DNA of 64,000 nucleotides from NCBI GenBank assembly GCA_900543485.1, contig UQRM01000008.1:1-64000 (forward strand), written 5' to 3'. Of this stretch, positions 1 through 9,158 are shown piece by piece. Within the stretch, counting starts at the first letter, position 1. Each line of letters begins with the position of its first letter. The position numbers and the translations under genes are program-made. Below the pieces are notes generated by a model. That model was not told the DNA's origin and did not search any database. It saw only the letters and a list, made by a program, of their open reading frames with translations. Source of the stretch: an uncultured Eubacterium sp. Its GTDB lineage: Bacteria > Bacillota > Clostridia > Peptostreptococcales > Anaerovoracaceae.

Positions 1-141
1 TCAAACCCTTAAATATCGAATTTAGTCTTCAGTATGGAATTTACTTTTACATGTGGAATCTACTTTTTCACTCAACCTTTGTTCGTAAAGTGCGCAGATA
101 AAGAAGGCTGAGGCTTTTTCGGAGAGCATAACAGCAGCAAT

Positions 142-186
142 AAAGGCGTGTCACACCCGTATCGAAACGGGCGCAATACGCCTTTT
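142..186 (-). terminator. Terminator after ilvA
   Basis: Nested inverted repeat about 60 bases past the ilvA stop. The outer arms are GGCGT/ACGCC and the inner arms CCCGT/ACGGG, with T runs on both sides. It probably ends the long minus-strand transcript and could work in both directions. The first 140 bases of the window hold no gene I can support, only AT-rich sequence with a loose direct repeat (TGGAATTTACTTTT / TGGAATCTACTTTT). Confidence 0.65.
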
Positions 187-248
187 GAATTCTACTTCTG
201 TGTCTGTGTCGGACAGGGCCGCACAGAAAATATTGCGATATGGAAAAT

Positions 249-1454
249 CTACACTCTTTCGGTGACCAGGGTGAATCCGGCTTCCGAAAGCCTGTTCTTT
301 ATATCCTCTATCTGGGCGTGGTCTCTCGTTTCCAGCGCTATTTTAAGAAAACAGCTGGTGATGGCCATGTTGGCGTCGCCTCTGTCGTGATGGACCGCTA
401 CCACGTTGCCGCCGCATCCGGCTATTATCTCAGCAACTTCCTGCAGCTGCCCCGGTTTATCGGTCAGTGCGATGGTCAGATTGGCGTTCCTGCCACTGGT
501 GACCAGTCCACGGGTTATGACACGACTGAGGATATTCACGTCGATATTGCCTCCGGATACGATACAGGCGACTTTCTTTCCTTCTACCGGGAGCTTGTCG
601 AAGAGAATGGCTGTCACGGCGACGGCCCCTGCCCCTTCAGCTATCACTTTCTGTTTTTCTATGAGAGCAAGGATGGTAGCTGCGATCTCATCTTCTGTAA
701 CGGTGACCACGTCATCCACGTATTCCTCCACCAGACTGAAGGTAAGGTCTCCCGGCTGTTTCACCGCTATGCCGTCAGCGAAGGTCTCGACGTTGTCCAG
801 CATCAGCGGATGACCAGCTTTCACACTGTCGTACATGCTGGCGGCTCCGGCCGCCTGCACGCCGTATATCTTGATATCAGGTCTGAGGTGCTTGACGGCG
901 TAAGCCACGCCGGAGATCAGGCCCCCGCCTCCGATGGGAACGACGATAGCGTCCAGATCTTCCACTTCGTCAAGTATTTCCAGACCGATGGTCCCCTGAC
1001 CTGCGATGACTTCATCATCGTTGAAAGGATGTATGAAGGTGGCGCCGGTTTCCTCCTGGAGCCGCAGCGCTTCGTTATAAGCATCGTCATAGGCGCCTTT
1101 CACCAGGCGGATCTCCGCACCTAACTGTTTGGTAGCTTCTATTTTGCTTATGGGAGCGCCGTCCGGCATGCAGATGACGGCTTTTATCCCGTTGTGGGAC
1201 GCGGCCATGGCCACTCCCTGAGCGTGGTTGCCGGCGCTGCAGGCGATGATGCCGCGGGACTTTTCCTCATCGGTCAGCTGACTTATCTTGTAATAGGCGC
1301 CGCGAAGCTTGAAGCTTCCCGTCTCCTGAAGGTTTTCCGTCTTCAGGTAAAGCTGACATTTGTCAGAAAGCTTGGTAGCTTTTATCAGATCAGTTTTTCG
1401 CGCTACGTTTTTCAGGACGAATGCGGCATGGTATATCTTGTCGAGTGTAAGCAT
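249..1454 (-). CDS. ilvA: Threonine ammonia-lyase with C-terminal ACT domain
   Basis: PLP enzyme that deaminates threonine (often also serine) to 2-oxobutanoate and ammonia, in isoleucine synthesis or threonine catabolism. The 401 residues fit the short ACT-containing type. The motif TGSFKLRGAY carries the predicted PLP lysine at about residue 49, a glycine-rich phosphate loop (GGGGLISG) lies mid-protein, and an ACT-like domain fills roughly the last 75 residues. I chose the Met followed by LTLDKIYH because a GAGGAGGAGAAG Shine-Dalgarno region precedes it; the longer frame would add 30 unlikely residues. It is the last gene of its co-directional run. The ACT domain suggests allosteric control, but biosynthetic versus catabolic use cannot be decided here. 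Confidence 0.93.
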   Translation of the reverse strand: MLTLDKIYHAAFVLKNVARKTDLIKATKLSDKCQLYLKTENLQETGSFKLRGAYYKISQLTDEEKSRGIIACSAGNHAQGVAMAASHNGIKAVICMPDGAPISKIEATKQLGAEIRLVKGAYDDAYNEALRLQEETGATFIHPFNDDEVIAGQGTIGLEILDEVEDLDAIVVPIGGGGLISGVAYAVKHLRPDIKIYGVQAAGAASMYDSVKAGHPLMLDNVETFADGIAVKQPGDLTFSLVEEYVDDVVTVTEDEIAATILALIEKQKVIAEGAGAVAVTAILFDKLPVEGKKVACIVSGGNIDVNILSRVITRGLVTSGRNANLTIALTDKPGQLQEVAEIIAGCGGNVVAVHHDRGDANMAITSCFLKIALETRDHAQIEDIKNRLSEAGFTLVTERV

Positions 1455-1543
1455 TTTCTTCTCCTCCTCTTTATCATAACAGCCGCCCGGCAAGGGGCGG
1501 CATGGAAAAATCGCGGTAATCGGACAATGGTTATTCCGAATCA

Positions 1544-2284
1544 TTACATCTTCATAAGTCTGGCGTAGAATTTGTCAAGCAGGATGGTCAGCTTTTTCCT
1601 GAAGACCACACCGAGGATACATAATACGATGGCGATAGCCGCGATAACTGCAGCGCTGACATATCCGCCGGAATAAATCTGTCTTCCTATGAGAAGGCTT
1701 CCCATCATCCCCGGCGATCTGCCGATAAGGGATACCACCAGGAATGGCTTCAGTTTCATTTCGGATAGCCCGGCTACATAGTTGCAGAGGTCTTTTGGGA
1801 CACCGGGTATCAGGAATATGAGGAACACCAGAACCACAGCTTTCTTGCTGTTGAGGTTCACCAGCATTTTCTGTATCTTTTCCTCTCCAAAGATCAGATG
1901 CATCGCGTCATGGCCAAGGATCTTAGCTACATAATATGTTATTATGGTACCGAGGAACGCTCCTGCCAGCGAAAAGAGATACCCCAGCCAGAATCCATAC
2001 ATATATCCTGCCGCAAACTGGAGCCATTGGCCCGGGATGATACAGATAACTATTTGCAGTATCTGTGACCCGATATATATGAACACGCTCTGAGCTCTGT
2101 ATTCATTGAGGAAGACCTCGATGTTTTCCTGATTTGAGAAATTATTGATAAAATCCCGTTGGAAAAAATAGATGTACAACGGCAGTCCTATCAAAATAAC
2201 AAGAAGCAGCACCAGCTTGAATATGGCGCTGAATGTCTTTACGTGTTTTCTGACTTTCGCTTTCTTCTCGGTCGATATTGCCAT
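1544..2284 (-). CDS. TVP38/TMEM64 (DedA-like) membrane protein
   Basis: Polytopic inner-membrane protein of the SNARE-associated/VTT family, about 246 residues. After a basic N-terminus (KKAKVRKHVK) comes one hydrophobic helix, then the VTT core with the family-typical motifs FAAGYMYG, GAFLGTIITYYVAK and FLIPGVPKDLCNYVAG, and a C-terminal helix pair. Family members are linked to lipid scrambling or membrane homeostasis; no substrate can be read here. The start is the Met before AISTEKK, preceded by GGAGGGAAA; upstream codons in frame have no ribosome site. It sits between the YnbB-like gene and ilvA and is probably co-transcribed with them. Confidence 0.85.
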   Translation of the reverse strand: MAISTEKKAKVRKHVKTFSAIFKLVLLLVILIGLPLYIYFFQRDFINNFSNQENIEVFLNEYRAQSVFIYIGSQILQIVICIIPGQWLQFAAGYMYGFWLGYLFSLAGAFLGTIITYYVAKILGHDAMHLIFGEEKIQKMLVNLNSKKAVVLVFLIFLIPGVPKDLCNYVAGLSEMKLKPFLVVSLIGRSPGMMGSLLIGRQIYSGGYVSAAVIAAIAIVLCILGVVFRKKLTILLDKFYARLMKM

Positions 2285-2301
2285 TTTCCCTCCATCAGCT
2301 A

Positions 2302-2328
2302 AAGTGAGGCCTGAAGCAGACCTCACTT
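2302..2328 (-). terminator. Hairpin between ynbB-like gene and TVP38 gene
   Basis: Perfect 8-bp arms AAGTGAGG/CCTCACTT with an 11-base loop, starting about 10 bases after the upstream stop codon. The trailing T run is short, so it may be a weak terminator, a partial attenuator or an mRNA-stabilising stem. Confidence 0.4.
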
Positions 2329-2338
2329 ATCAGTTCTA

Positions 2339-3640
2339 TTACTGTATATCCAACAATCCTCTGTCATAAAGCTCCTGTAAAGCTTTTATGACGCCAAATT
2401 TAGAATGCTCATAAGTCAGACCGCCCTGAAAATATACCACATAAGGAGGTCTTATAGGGGCGTCGGCTGACAGCTCGATGGATGAACCTTGTACGAATGC
2501 GCCGGCCGCCATTATGACAGGGTCATCGTATCCCGGCATGTCCCACGGTTCCGGAGAGACCTGGGAATCTACAGGCGCGGCAGCCTGGATACCCTTGCAG
2601 AAGGCGATAACTCCCTCGGGAGTCCCCAGCTTGACAGCCTGTATTATATCGCTCCTGGTATCAGTTGCATCAGGACATACATCAAAGCCCAGCAGCTGAA
2701 ACGCTTTGGCACAGAGTATAGCTCCTTTTACAGCTCCGTTGACCGTCTTTGGAGCGATAAAGAGACCCTGGAGCATAGTTCTGGTCTGTCCGAAGGTGAG
2801 TCCGCACTCTCCTCCGATACCCGGAGACGTCATCCTGTAGGAAATTTTCTCGATGAGATCCTGTCTCCCGGCGATGTAGCCGCCAGTAAGAGCCAGTCCG
2901 CCTCCCGGATTTTTTATAAGAGAGCCTGCGATCACGTCAGCGCCCACATCGGTAGGTTCTTTGGTGTGGAGAAATTCACCGTAACAGTTGTCGACCATGC
3001 ATATTATATCAGGATCTATAGACTTGACGAATCCGGCCCATTCCTCTATTTCTTCTATGGAAATGGCCTTTCTCCAGCCATAGCCGGTGGCTCGCTGCAG
3101 CGTGACCATCCTGGTCTTTTCACTGATGGCGTCCCTGAGGGCGGCCAGATTTATCCTTCCGTCGGATGTAAGCTCCACCTGTTTATATGAAACGCCGTAT
3201 TCTTTGAGAGAACCCTTGCCCTGCCCTCTTATGCCGATGACCTCCTCCAGTGTATCGTAAGGAGCACCGGTACAGTATATCAGCTCGTCTCCGGGCCTGA
3301 GGATGCCCATCAGCGTCAGGGTCAGTGCGTGAGTGCCGTTTACTATGATAGGTCTTACGAGGGCTGCTTCCGTATGAAAAATATCAGCGTATACTCTTTC
3401 TGTCGCCTCTCTTCCGGGGTCGTCGTAGCCGTAGCCTGTATTCCATGAGAAATGCATGTCTCTTATGCTGTTCTTCTGGAAGGCGTCCAGCACCTTGTAC
3501 TGGTTGTAAGCCATGATGTCGTCCAGCTCCTCAAAGAGTCCCGAGACCTGTTTTTCACTTTTGTCGATCAGTTCCAACACCTTCTCCGAGATGCCGAATT
3601 CTTCATTGAGTAATCTATAAGTATTGTTCTGCATGTTCAA
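2339..3640 (-). CDS. YnbB-like PLP protein (methionine gamma-lyase family, 'aluminum resistance')
   Basis: Fold-type I PLP enzyme of 433 residues, in the family labelled 'aluminum resistance protein' or methionine gamma-lyase family (YnbB in Bacillus). Typical stretches include DDPGREATERVYADIF near residue 75, RPIIVNGTHALTLTL near 100 and the SLIKNPGGG motif near 240, where the lysine is the probable PLP anchor. The reaction of this family is poorly established; carbon-sulfur lyase activity is inferred from relatives. The Met before NMQNNTYR is used because the protein aligns end to end with the family. It lies 14 bases downstream of the GLUG protein gene in the same transcript direction. 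Confidence 0.88.
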   Translation of the reverse strand: MNMQNNTYRLLNEEFGISEKVLELIDKSEKQVSGLFEELDDIMAYNQYKVLDAFQKNSIRDMHFSWNTGYGYDDPGREATERVYADIFHTEAALVRPIIVNGTHALTLTLMGILRPGDELIYCTGAPYDTLEEVIGIRGQGKGSLKEYGVSYKQVELTSDGRINLAALRDAISEKTRMVTLQRATGYGWRKAISIEEIEEWAGFVKSIDPDIICMVDNCYGEFLHTKEPTDVGADVIAGSLIKNPGGGLALTGGYIAGRQDLIEKISYRMTSPGIGGECGLTFGQTRTMLQGLFIAPKTVNGAVKGAILCAKAFQLLGFDVCPDATDTRSDIIQAVKLGTPEGVIAFCKGIQAAAPVDSQVSPEPWDMPGYDDPVIMAAGAFVQGSSIELSADAPIRPPYVVYFQGGLTYEHSKFGVIKALQELYDRGLLDIQ

Positions 3641-3654
3641 TCCCTCTGTTGCCG

Positions 3655-5217
3655 TTATTTCGTTGCTTTTTCTGCTTTTTCCATTTCTTCATTATAAGTT
3701 ATCAATGCATCGTTTATATAGCTGCTTAGCGAAAATAATCTGACGATACTGTGTCCATACAGTGAAGTTTCGGCGTTTTCCGCCAGGTAAGCGTCCAGCT
3801 CTCTCTGTACGTCTTCCGGTATTTCTTCCATATACACCTTCTCGCTTTCATCCACAGCCTCCTGCCATACGAGGACAGGATAGCCATTGTTGCCGTATAT
3901 CCCGTCGTCGTTCTTATAGACTGTAGACAGACTGGAAGATATGTTGCTGAAGCTTCTGGCGGAGATGCCTGTAGTCGCGTCTTCCGCCTGCCTGTCGTCC
4001 TTGTTGTACAGAGCGCCTATCCCCGAGGAAAAAGTACCGCCCGGATAGTAATTATGACTCATGTATTTATCTTCGCTGTTGTCTCCTGATTCGTTGATGT
4101 AATATCCTATCACACCTCCGCTGATATCGGCTCCTGTAACCGTCGCGGAGTTATAGCAGTTCTCCACCACCACTCCTACGGCGCCGACTGTTCCGATGAC
4201 ACCGCCGGCATAGGATTCGGATATGTTCTTGTTACCGTTCCTGCCCTTTACAGTTATCTCCCCGGTGTTGTAGCATTCGCTCACTGTGGCTCCTGAGGCG
4301 TTCACATATCCCACCACGCCGCCGGTGGCCTCGGTGTTGGACGATATCTTGCCCGAATTGAAAGATTCCGTCACCCTGGAGTCGGACGAAACAGAACGTC
4401 CGGCAATGCCGCCGGTACCATAGGTGCCTACACCTCTTCTGGTCGATTCTATATCTCCACGGTTCCCGCACATGTTCACGGTCCCTCCCCAGTTCTCGCC
4501 GACGATACCGCCCACTTTGTACGCGCCCGAAATACTTCCGTAATTCATACAGGATTCGATGAGCCCTCCATCGTTGTATCCGGCAATACCGCCTACCTTG
4601 TCTCTGCCCGATACGGAAACGTTGGCAGAGCAGCCTGTTATCTGTCCTGTGTCAGCCAGGATACCGGCTATACCGCCGCAATTTCCGTCTCCGGACGAGA
4701 TATTGCCCTCGACAGTCAGATCTTTGACAGTTCCCACCAGATATCCGAAGAGACCGGCAGAGCCGGACTCAATGTCTATTTCAAGACCACTGATGGTATG
4801 GCCGTTGCCGTCAAAGATCCCGGCAAAGTAAGAAGCGCCGCCTGTGCCTATAGGAGACCAATCGGACGAGGTAAGCTTTATATCCCTGGTCAGAACGAAG
4901 GTGATGCCCTCGAAATTCTCCAGCCTCGTCGGCTTCCATTTATCGACCTGCTGCTCGTTTACCAGACTGGCAAGGCCCAGCAGGTCAGCTTCCGTGGATA
5001 TCTCGTATGTATCCTGCTGATCGTAATAGTCGAACCAGGATGTATCTTTTTCGACGTACTGCTGTTGCTGTTGGTCGTCATTTTCATATTCATCATAGGA
5101 CTCCGCATAGCCATCGCTGTCGTTGCCCTCTCCGTCAAGCGCAAAGGAAACGGGCGCGGCAGCCACTGCGCTGGCCGCGAACATAACCGTCAAAGATAAA
5201 ACTACCGATCGTCTCAT
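3655..5217 (-). CDS. Secreted GLUG-motif repeat protein
   Basis: 520-residue exported protein. It begins with a basic start, a hydrophobic core (VVLSLTVMFAASAVAAA) and a likely cleavage site near SFA-LD. A low-complexity acidic/glutamine linker follows (about residues 30-60, including DDQQQQQY). About eight GLUG-type repeats (GGIAG, GGIVG, GGVVG, GGVIG spaced 25-45 residues) run from roughly residue 145 to 385 and probably form a beta-solenoid. The C-terminus is charged and predicted alpha-helical, with no sortase or cell-wall motif visible. GLUG proteins are often surface or adhesin components; the role here is unknown. The start follows AAGGAAAT and lies 5 bases past the recombinase stop, so the two are probably translationally linked. 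Confidence 0.8.
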   Translation of the reverse strand: MRRSVVLSLTVMFAASAVAAAPVSFALDGEGNDSDGYAESYDEYENDDQQQQQYVEKDTSWFDYYDQQDTYEISTEADLLGLASLVNEQQVDKWKPTRLENFEGITFVLTRDIKLTSSDWSPIGTGGASYFAGIFDGNGHTISGLEIDIESGSAGLFGYLVGTVKDLTVEGNISSGDGNCGGIAGILADTGQITGCSANVSVSGRDKVGGIAGYNDGGLIESCMNYGSISGAYKVGGIVGENWGGTVNMCGNRGDIESTRRGVGTYGTGGIAGRSVSSDSRVTESFNSGKISSNTEATGGVVGYVNASGATVSECYNTGEITVKGRNGNKNISESYAGGVIGTVGAVGVVVENCYNSATVTGADISGGVIGYYINESGDNSEDKYMSHNYYPGGTFSSGIGALYNKDDRQAEDATTGISARSFSNISSSLSTVYKNDDGIYGNNGYPVLVWQEAVDESEKVYMEEIPEDVQRELDAYLAENAETSLYGHSIVRLFSLSSYINDALITYNEEMEKAEKATK

Positions 5218-5222
5218 TATAG

Positions 5223-6356
5223 CTATTTCCTTTCTTTCCTTTCCAATTCCCATTCCATATCGTTAACCAGATCTCTTTTCACATTCATCTTGTGAGCGGC
5301 ATACAGCTGAGTGGTTGTGACCTGTTCGTGATCCATCAGCGCCTGGACGTCGAAGATAGAATTGCCTCGTCCTATCAGACTGGTGGCAGCTGTAGCCCTC
5401 AGCTTGTGAGGACTGTATCCGGCCTTTCTCGACGTAGCCATCCCGATGGACGTGTATTTTTTCACCAGTTGGCGTATCTGCCGTTCTGTCATCCGCTTCC
5501 CCTGAAGTGAAAGGAAAAGCGCGTCCTTGTGAGTCTCATCCAGGATACTGTCATCCGCTCGTTCATTTTCCAGATAATCTGTGATCACCTGTGTCACGGA
5601 TTCGTTGAGGGGCATCACGGCTTCCTTGTCCCGCTTTCTGTATATCTTGAACTCGCCTCTGGAGAAGTTGAAGGATGAGACGTTGAGCTGCTGCAGCTCG
5701 AACAGTCTCAGACCGTAAGTAAGAAAAAGGACAAGAATGGCCTTGTCTCTCCTTTTGGTCTTTTTCCAGTACTGACGCTCCTTGTCGGTCAGATGTTCTC
5801 CGGTAGATACCGCGTCCAGCATCACCATCACCTCATCGTCCTGCAGGGCCTTTATTTCCCGTTCTCCGGCCTTGGGGACCCTTATAGGGTCGAACCCGTC
5901 GGTGATGTTGGTCTTCATCAGTTCATCTCTGTACAGCTGTTTGAACATGACGGAGAGGGAAGATTTTTTCCTTGCCAGGGTCTTGTTGCCGTTTTCATAC
6001 ACGACGATGCTGTCATCCTTCTCCACCGTGTATCTCCTGCAGTAGTCCATGAACAGGTTTACGTCTGTCGCTTTTATTTTATTAAAATCTGTCAGTTTTA
6101 TGTCAGATATATTTTTCGCTGATGTCAAATCAGTCTGCTCTATCAGATATTGACAAAAGAATCTGATATCGCGCAGATATGAAAGCCTGGTCCTGGGCAG
6201 CACATTTCCCCTCAAGTAGGCGAAAAAGCCCCTGAGAAACGACGGCAGCTGTTTTTCCAGAGCCTCGCATCGGGAAACGAGATCGTGCTCGTTCAGGACC
6301 ACGTTGTCCGGCTTATCGCTCTTGTTATGGATTTTTATATGCTTTTCCGAACCCAT
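5223..6356 (-). CDS. Tyrosine recombinase (Xer/integrase family)
   Basis: 377-residue site-specific recombinase. The N-terminal SAM-like core-binding region covers roughly residues 35-145 and the catalytic domain residues 170-370. Visible catalytic elements are Arg in YGLRLFELQQL, HKLR in SPHKLRATAATSL, His in MDHEQVTTTQLY and the nucleophile Tyr in QLYAAH. It is about 75 residues longer than housekeeping XerC/XerD, through an N-terminal tail and an internal insertion. The start has a good GGAGG 7 bases upstream and overlaps the miaA stop by 22 bases. No att-like repeats or phage genes are nearby, so it could be a resident Xer-type protein rather than a mobile-element integrase. Confidence 0.88.
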   Translation of the reverse strand: MGSEKHIKIHNKSDKPDNVVLNEHDLVSRCEALEKQLPSFLRGFFAYLRGNVLPRTRLSYLRDIRFFCQYLIEQTDLTSAKNISDIKLTDFNKIKATDVNLFMDYCRRYTVEKDDSIVVYENGNKTLARKKSSLSVMFKQLYRDELMKTNITDGFDPIRVPKAGEREIKALQDDEVMVMLDAVSTGEHLTDKERQYWKKTKRRDKAILVLFLTYGLRLFELQQLNVSSFNFSRGEFKIYRKRDKEAVMPLNESVTQVITDYLENERADDSILDETHKDALFLSLQGKRMTERQIRQLVKKYTSIGMATSRKAGYSPHKLRATAATSLIGRGNSIFDVQALMDHEQVTTTQLYAAHKMNVKRDLVNDMEWELERKERK

Positions 6357-7264
6357 GATATGACTTCCTCCGCAGCATCTTCATCGCTGTCAAAATCGGA
6401 GATATTGCACCATTCCATTTTACCATATCTCCTGAACCAGGTTAACTGTTTTTTAGCGTAATGTCTCGTATTTTTTTTGATTTTGTCGATGGCGTCTTCC
6501 ATCGTATATCGGCCATCCAGATAAGCGAATATCTCCTTGTATCCTATGCCCTTCATGGAAATGTTATCGGCGGTGAGTCCCAAGGCTGCCAGCTTTTGCA
6601 CCTCCTGGAACAGTCCCTGCTCCACCAGAACGTCGACGCGTTTGTTTATCCTGTCGTAAAGCTGATCTCTGTTGCGGGTAAGGCCGATGAGTATCACGTC
6701 GTAGTCAGAGGTCTCGGTGCGTATGTCGCTGAACTGTCTGACGCTTTCCTCCCCTTTTTTCAGCCGTTCCAGCGCCCTTATTATCTTCTTTGTGTTGTTG
6801 GGATGGATCAGTGAAGCGGCCCTCTCGTCCTGCTCCGCCAGCATGCTGTGCAGGTATCCGCTTCCCTTTTCCTCCGCCAGGGCTTCCAGCTCCCTCCTAT
6901 AGGTGAAGTCGCCGGGAGACGATGAAAAGTCCATGTCGTACAACAGCGAATTGAGGTAGAGTCCTGTTCCGCCGGATATTATGGGTAGTCTGCCGCGGGA
7001 CAGTATGTCGCTGATGGCGTCTTTGGCCAGCTTCTGATACTGAGCCACGGAAAAATCCTCCCTGGGGTCAATGATGTCCACAAGGTGATGTCTCGCCCGC
7101 CTCATCTCTTCAGGAGTGGGCTTGGCGCTGCCTATGTCCATGTATTTGTAAAGCTGCATGGAATCGCATGATACTATCTCACCGTCCAGCTCTTCCGCCA
7201 GCTTTATGGCGAATTCAGTTTTTCCCACGGCGGTGGGACCTGCCAACGCAACGATTTTGCTCAT
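6335..7264 (-). CDS. miaA: tRNA dimethylallyltransferase
   Basis: Transfers a dimethylallyl group to N6 of A37 in tRNAs that read UNN codons, the first step of (ms2)i6A formation. The 309 residues match the family. A P-loop (GPTAVGKT, residues 9-16) is followed by the DSMQLYK substrate-binding motif, the HHLVDIIDP motif and GGTGLYLNSLL. The C-terminal region carries TRHYAKKQLTWFRR, the conserved tRNA-contacting signature. The gene starts 13 bases after mutL in the mutS-mutL-miaA arrangement common in Bacillota. Confidence 0.97.
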   Translation of the reverse strand: MSKIVALAGPTAVGKTEFAIKLAEELDGEIVSCDSMQLYKYMDIGSAKPTPEEMRRARHHLVDIIDPREDFSVAQYQKLAKDAISDILSRGRLPIISGGTGLYLNSLLYDMDFSSSPGDFTYRRELEALAEEKGSGYLHSMLAEQDERAASLIHPNNTKKIIRALERLKKGEESVRQFSDIRTETSDYDVILIGLTRNRDQLYDRINKRVDVLVEQGLFQEVQKLAALGLTADNISMKGIGYKEIFAYLDGRYTMEDAIDKIKKNTRHYAKKQLTWFRRYGKMEWCNISDFDSDEDAAEEVISWVRKSI

Positions 7265-7277
7265 ATCGATTACCTTT

Positions 7278-9158
7278 TTATACTCTTTTGAACATTTTTT
7301 CTATCTCGTATCTCGTCATCCTTATGAATGTTGGCCTTCCATGAGGACAAGAAAAAGGATTGACGCACGATGAGAGATCTTTCATGAGACTGTCTATCTC
7401 CTGGAAAGACAATACGTCCCCGCCTTTGACGGCACTTTTGCACGACTTCATGATTATCTTCTCCAGCATCCTCCTGTCGGTCAGATCCGGTTTGTCGTCC
7501 AGAGCACTGAAAAAATCCGAAAGGAAAGCTTCGGCTTCGGATATGTCCATGAAAGCTGGTATCTCTCTGACGATGTATGTGTTGTTGCCGAAGAATTCGA
7601 TATCATAGCCCATTGCCCTCAGATCATCTATCCATGTCTCCTCTGAAGCCGTTACATTGACAGAGACGCCGATGTTTATCGGTAGCAGCAGCTGCTGACT
7701 GGATTTTTCAGCAGAATTGTACTGGTTCAACAGCTTTTCGTAAAAGATCCTCTCATGAGCCGCATGTTGGTCGATGAGGTAGAAATCATCTTCATCTGAG
7801 GCCATGATATAAGTGTTGAACAGTGTGCCTGTATAATCCAGTTCCCTGAAATCGAAATACATGTTTTCTGCCGGTTCAGGGTGTATGGCACGCTCTTCAT
7901 TATCATGTCTTTCACGCATGCTGGATAATAACGATTTTATGTCAACTTGATGCTCTTCATACTCGTGCTCCGCGCCGTCCCGATCGCAGCCCTGCTTCTC
8001 TCCTGCCGGCGCTGCCGATATCGACCGGGAGGCATATCCGCCCCTTTCCTCGGCAACCGCAGGAGACGGAGCGGCAGAACGCAACGGTTCCTGTGCTGTT
8101 GCAGTCTCTGCCGGAATATCAGGACTTCCGGTCGCGGCTGATCTTATATTTTCCGAGCGTACCTGAGGGAGGGCTTCCTTTGCGGTCAGCGCTCTTTGGA
8201 CGTTTTTCTCTATGAAATCTTCCACCTCGAAGTCATCGTCGAATCGTATCTCTTTCTTGGTGGGATGTACATTGACATCCACCTTTTCGGCCGGCATGCT
8301 GAGAAAAAGGAACGCTACGGGGAACCTGCCGTGAAACAGTTTTTCCTTATAGGCGGCTTCCAGTCCTTTCTCCATCACCTTGCTGGAGACTATCCTGCCA
8401 TTGACGCAGAATATCTGTCTGCTTCTCGATGGTGAGGAAGCGGACGGGGCAGATACGAAGCCCTTCAGGATGTATCCGCTCATGGCTCCTTCCACCGGCA
8501 GCAGATCCTTTCCGGCTTCGTTCCCGTATACAGTCACGATATTGTTGTATATATTTCCATTGCCGCGTGTCGAGAACACATGTTTACCGTTGTTTATAAG
8601 TGTTATCTTCACATCGCCGTAGGCCAGCGACAGCCTGGATACCATATCGACTATTCGTCTGGTTTCGGCGCTGTCGGAAGCGAGGAATTTTTGTCTGGCG
8701 GGAACGTTGTAAAACAGATCACGGACAGTCACTGTCGTGCCCTCAGGACAGCCTGTAGCGTTGTTTTCCAGCACCTGGCTGCCTTCCACTGATATCTTGC
8801 GTCCGGTCTTTGCACCATCTGTCCTGGTTATCAGCTCCACTCGCGCTACAGCACATATGCTGGCCAGCGCTTCGCCTCGGAATCCCAGGGTATGTATAGC
8901 GTCCAGATCCTGAGCGGTGGAGATCTTGCTGGTGGCGTGACGTGTGAACGCCAGCTCAGCCTGGTCTCCTTCTATGCCACAGCCGTTATCGGTGACACGT
9001 ATATAGGATTTGCCGCCATTTTTTATTTCTACGGTGATGCTGGTAGCATCGGCGTCCAGGGAGTTTTCCAGCAACTCCTTTATTATAGAGACAGGTCTGT
9101 CTATGACTTCTCCAGCCGCTATCTTGTCGGCTGTGCTCTTATCCAGTATCCTTATCAT
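7278..9158 (-). CDS. mutL: DNA mismatch repair protein MutL
   Basis: GHKL ATPase that links MutS mismatch recognition to strand incision. The N-terminal ATPase has the expected motifs (KIAAGEV, ENSLDA, DNGCGI, GFRGEAL). A poorly conserved linker covers residues 330-425, and the C-terminal dimerisation/endonuclease domain carries DQHAAHER, SCKSAVKGGD and CPHGRP. These metal-site motifs indicate the nicking type of MutL found in bacteria that lack MutH. The ATG overlaps the mutS TGA (ATGA), indicating coupled translation. 626 residues, normal length. Confidence 0.98.
   Translation of the reverse strand: MIRILDKSTADKIAAGEVIDRPVSIIKELLENSLDADATSITVEIKNGGKSYIRVTDNGCGIEGDQAELAFTRHATSKISTAQDLDAIHTLGFRGEALASICAVARVELITRTDGAKTGRKISVEGSQVLENNATGCPEGTTVTVRDLFYNVPARQKFLASDSAETRRIVDMVSRLSLAYGDVKITLINNGKHVFSTRGNGNIYNNIVTVYGNEAGKDLLPVEGAMSGYILKGFVSAPSASSPSRSRQIFCVNGRIVSSKVMEKGLEAAYKEKLFHGRFPVAFLFLSMPAEKVDVNVHPTKKEIRFDDDFEVEDFIEKNVQRALTAKEALPQVRSENIRSAATGSPDIPAETATAQEPLRSAAPSPAVAEERGGYASRSISAAPAGEKQGCDRDGAEHEYEEHQVDIKSLLSSMRERHDNEERAIHPEPAENMYFDFRELDYTGTLFNTYIMASDEDDFYLIDQHAAHERIFYEKLLNQYNSAEKSSQQLLLPINIGVSVNVTASEETWIDDLRAMGYDIEFFGNNTYIVREIPAFMDISEAEAFLSDFFSALDDKPDLTDRRMLEKIIMKSCKSAVKGGDVLSFQEIDSLMKDLSSCVNPFSCPHGRPTFIRMTRYEIEKMFKRV

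Noticed and set aside
5223..6356. Prophage or integrative element around the tyrosine recombinase
   Set aside because: No phage, conjugation or att-like repeats nearby; flanking genes are ordinary chromosomal genes.
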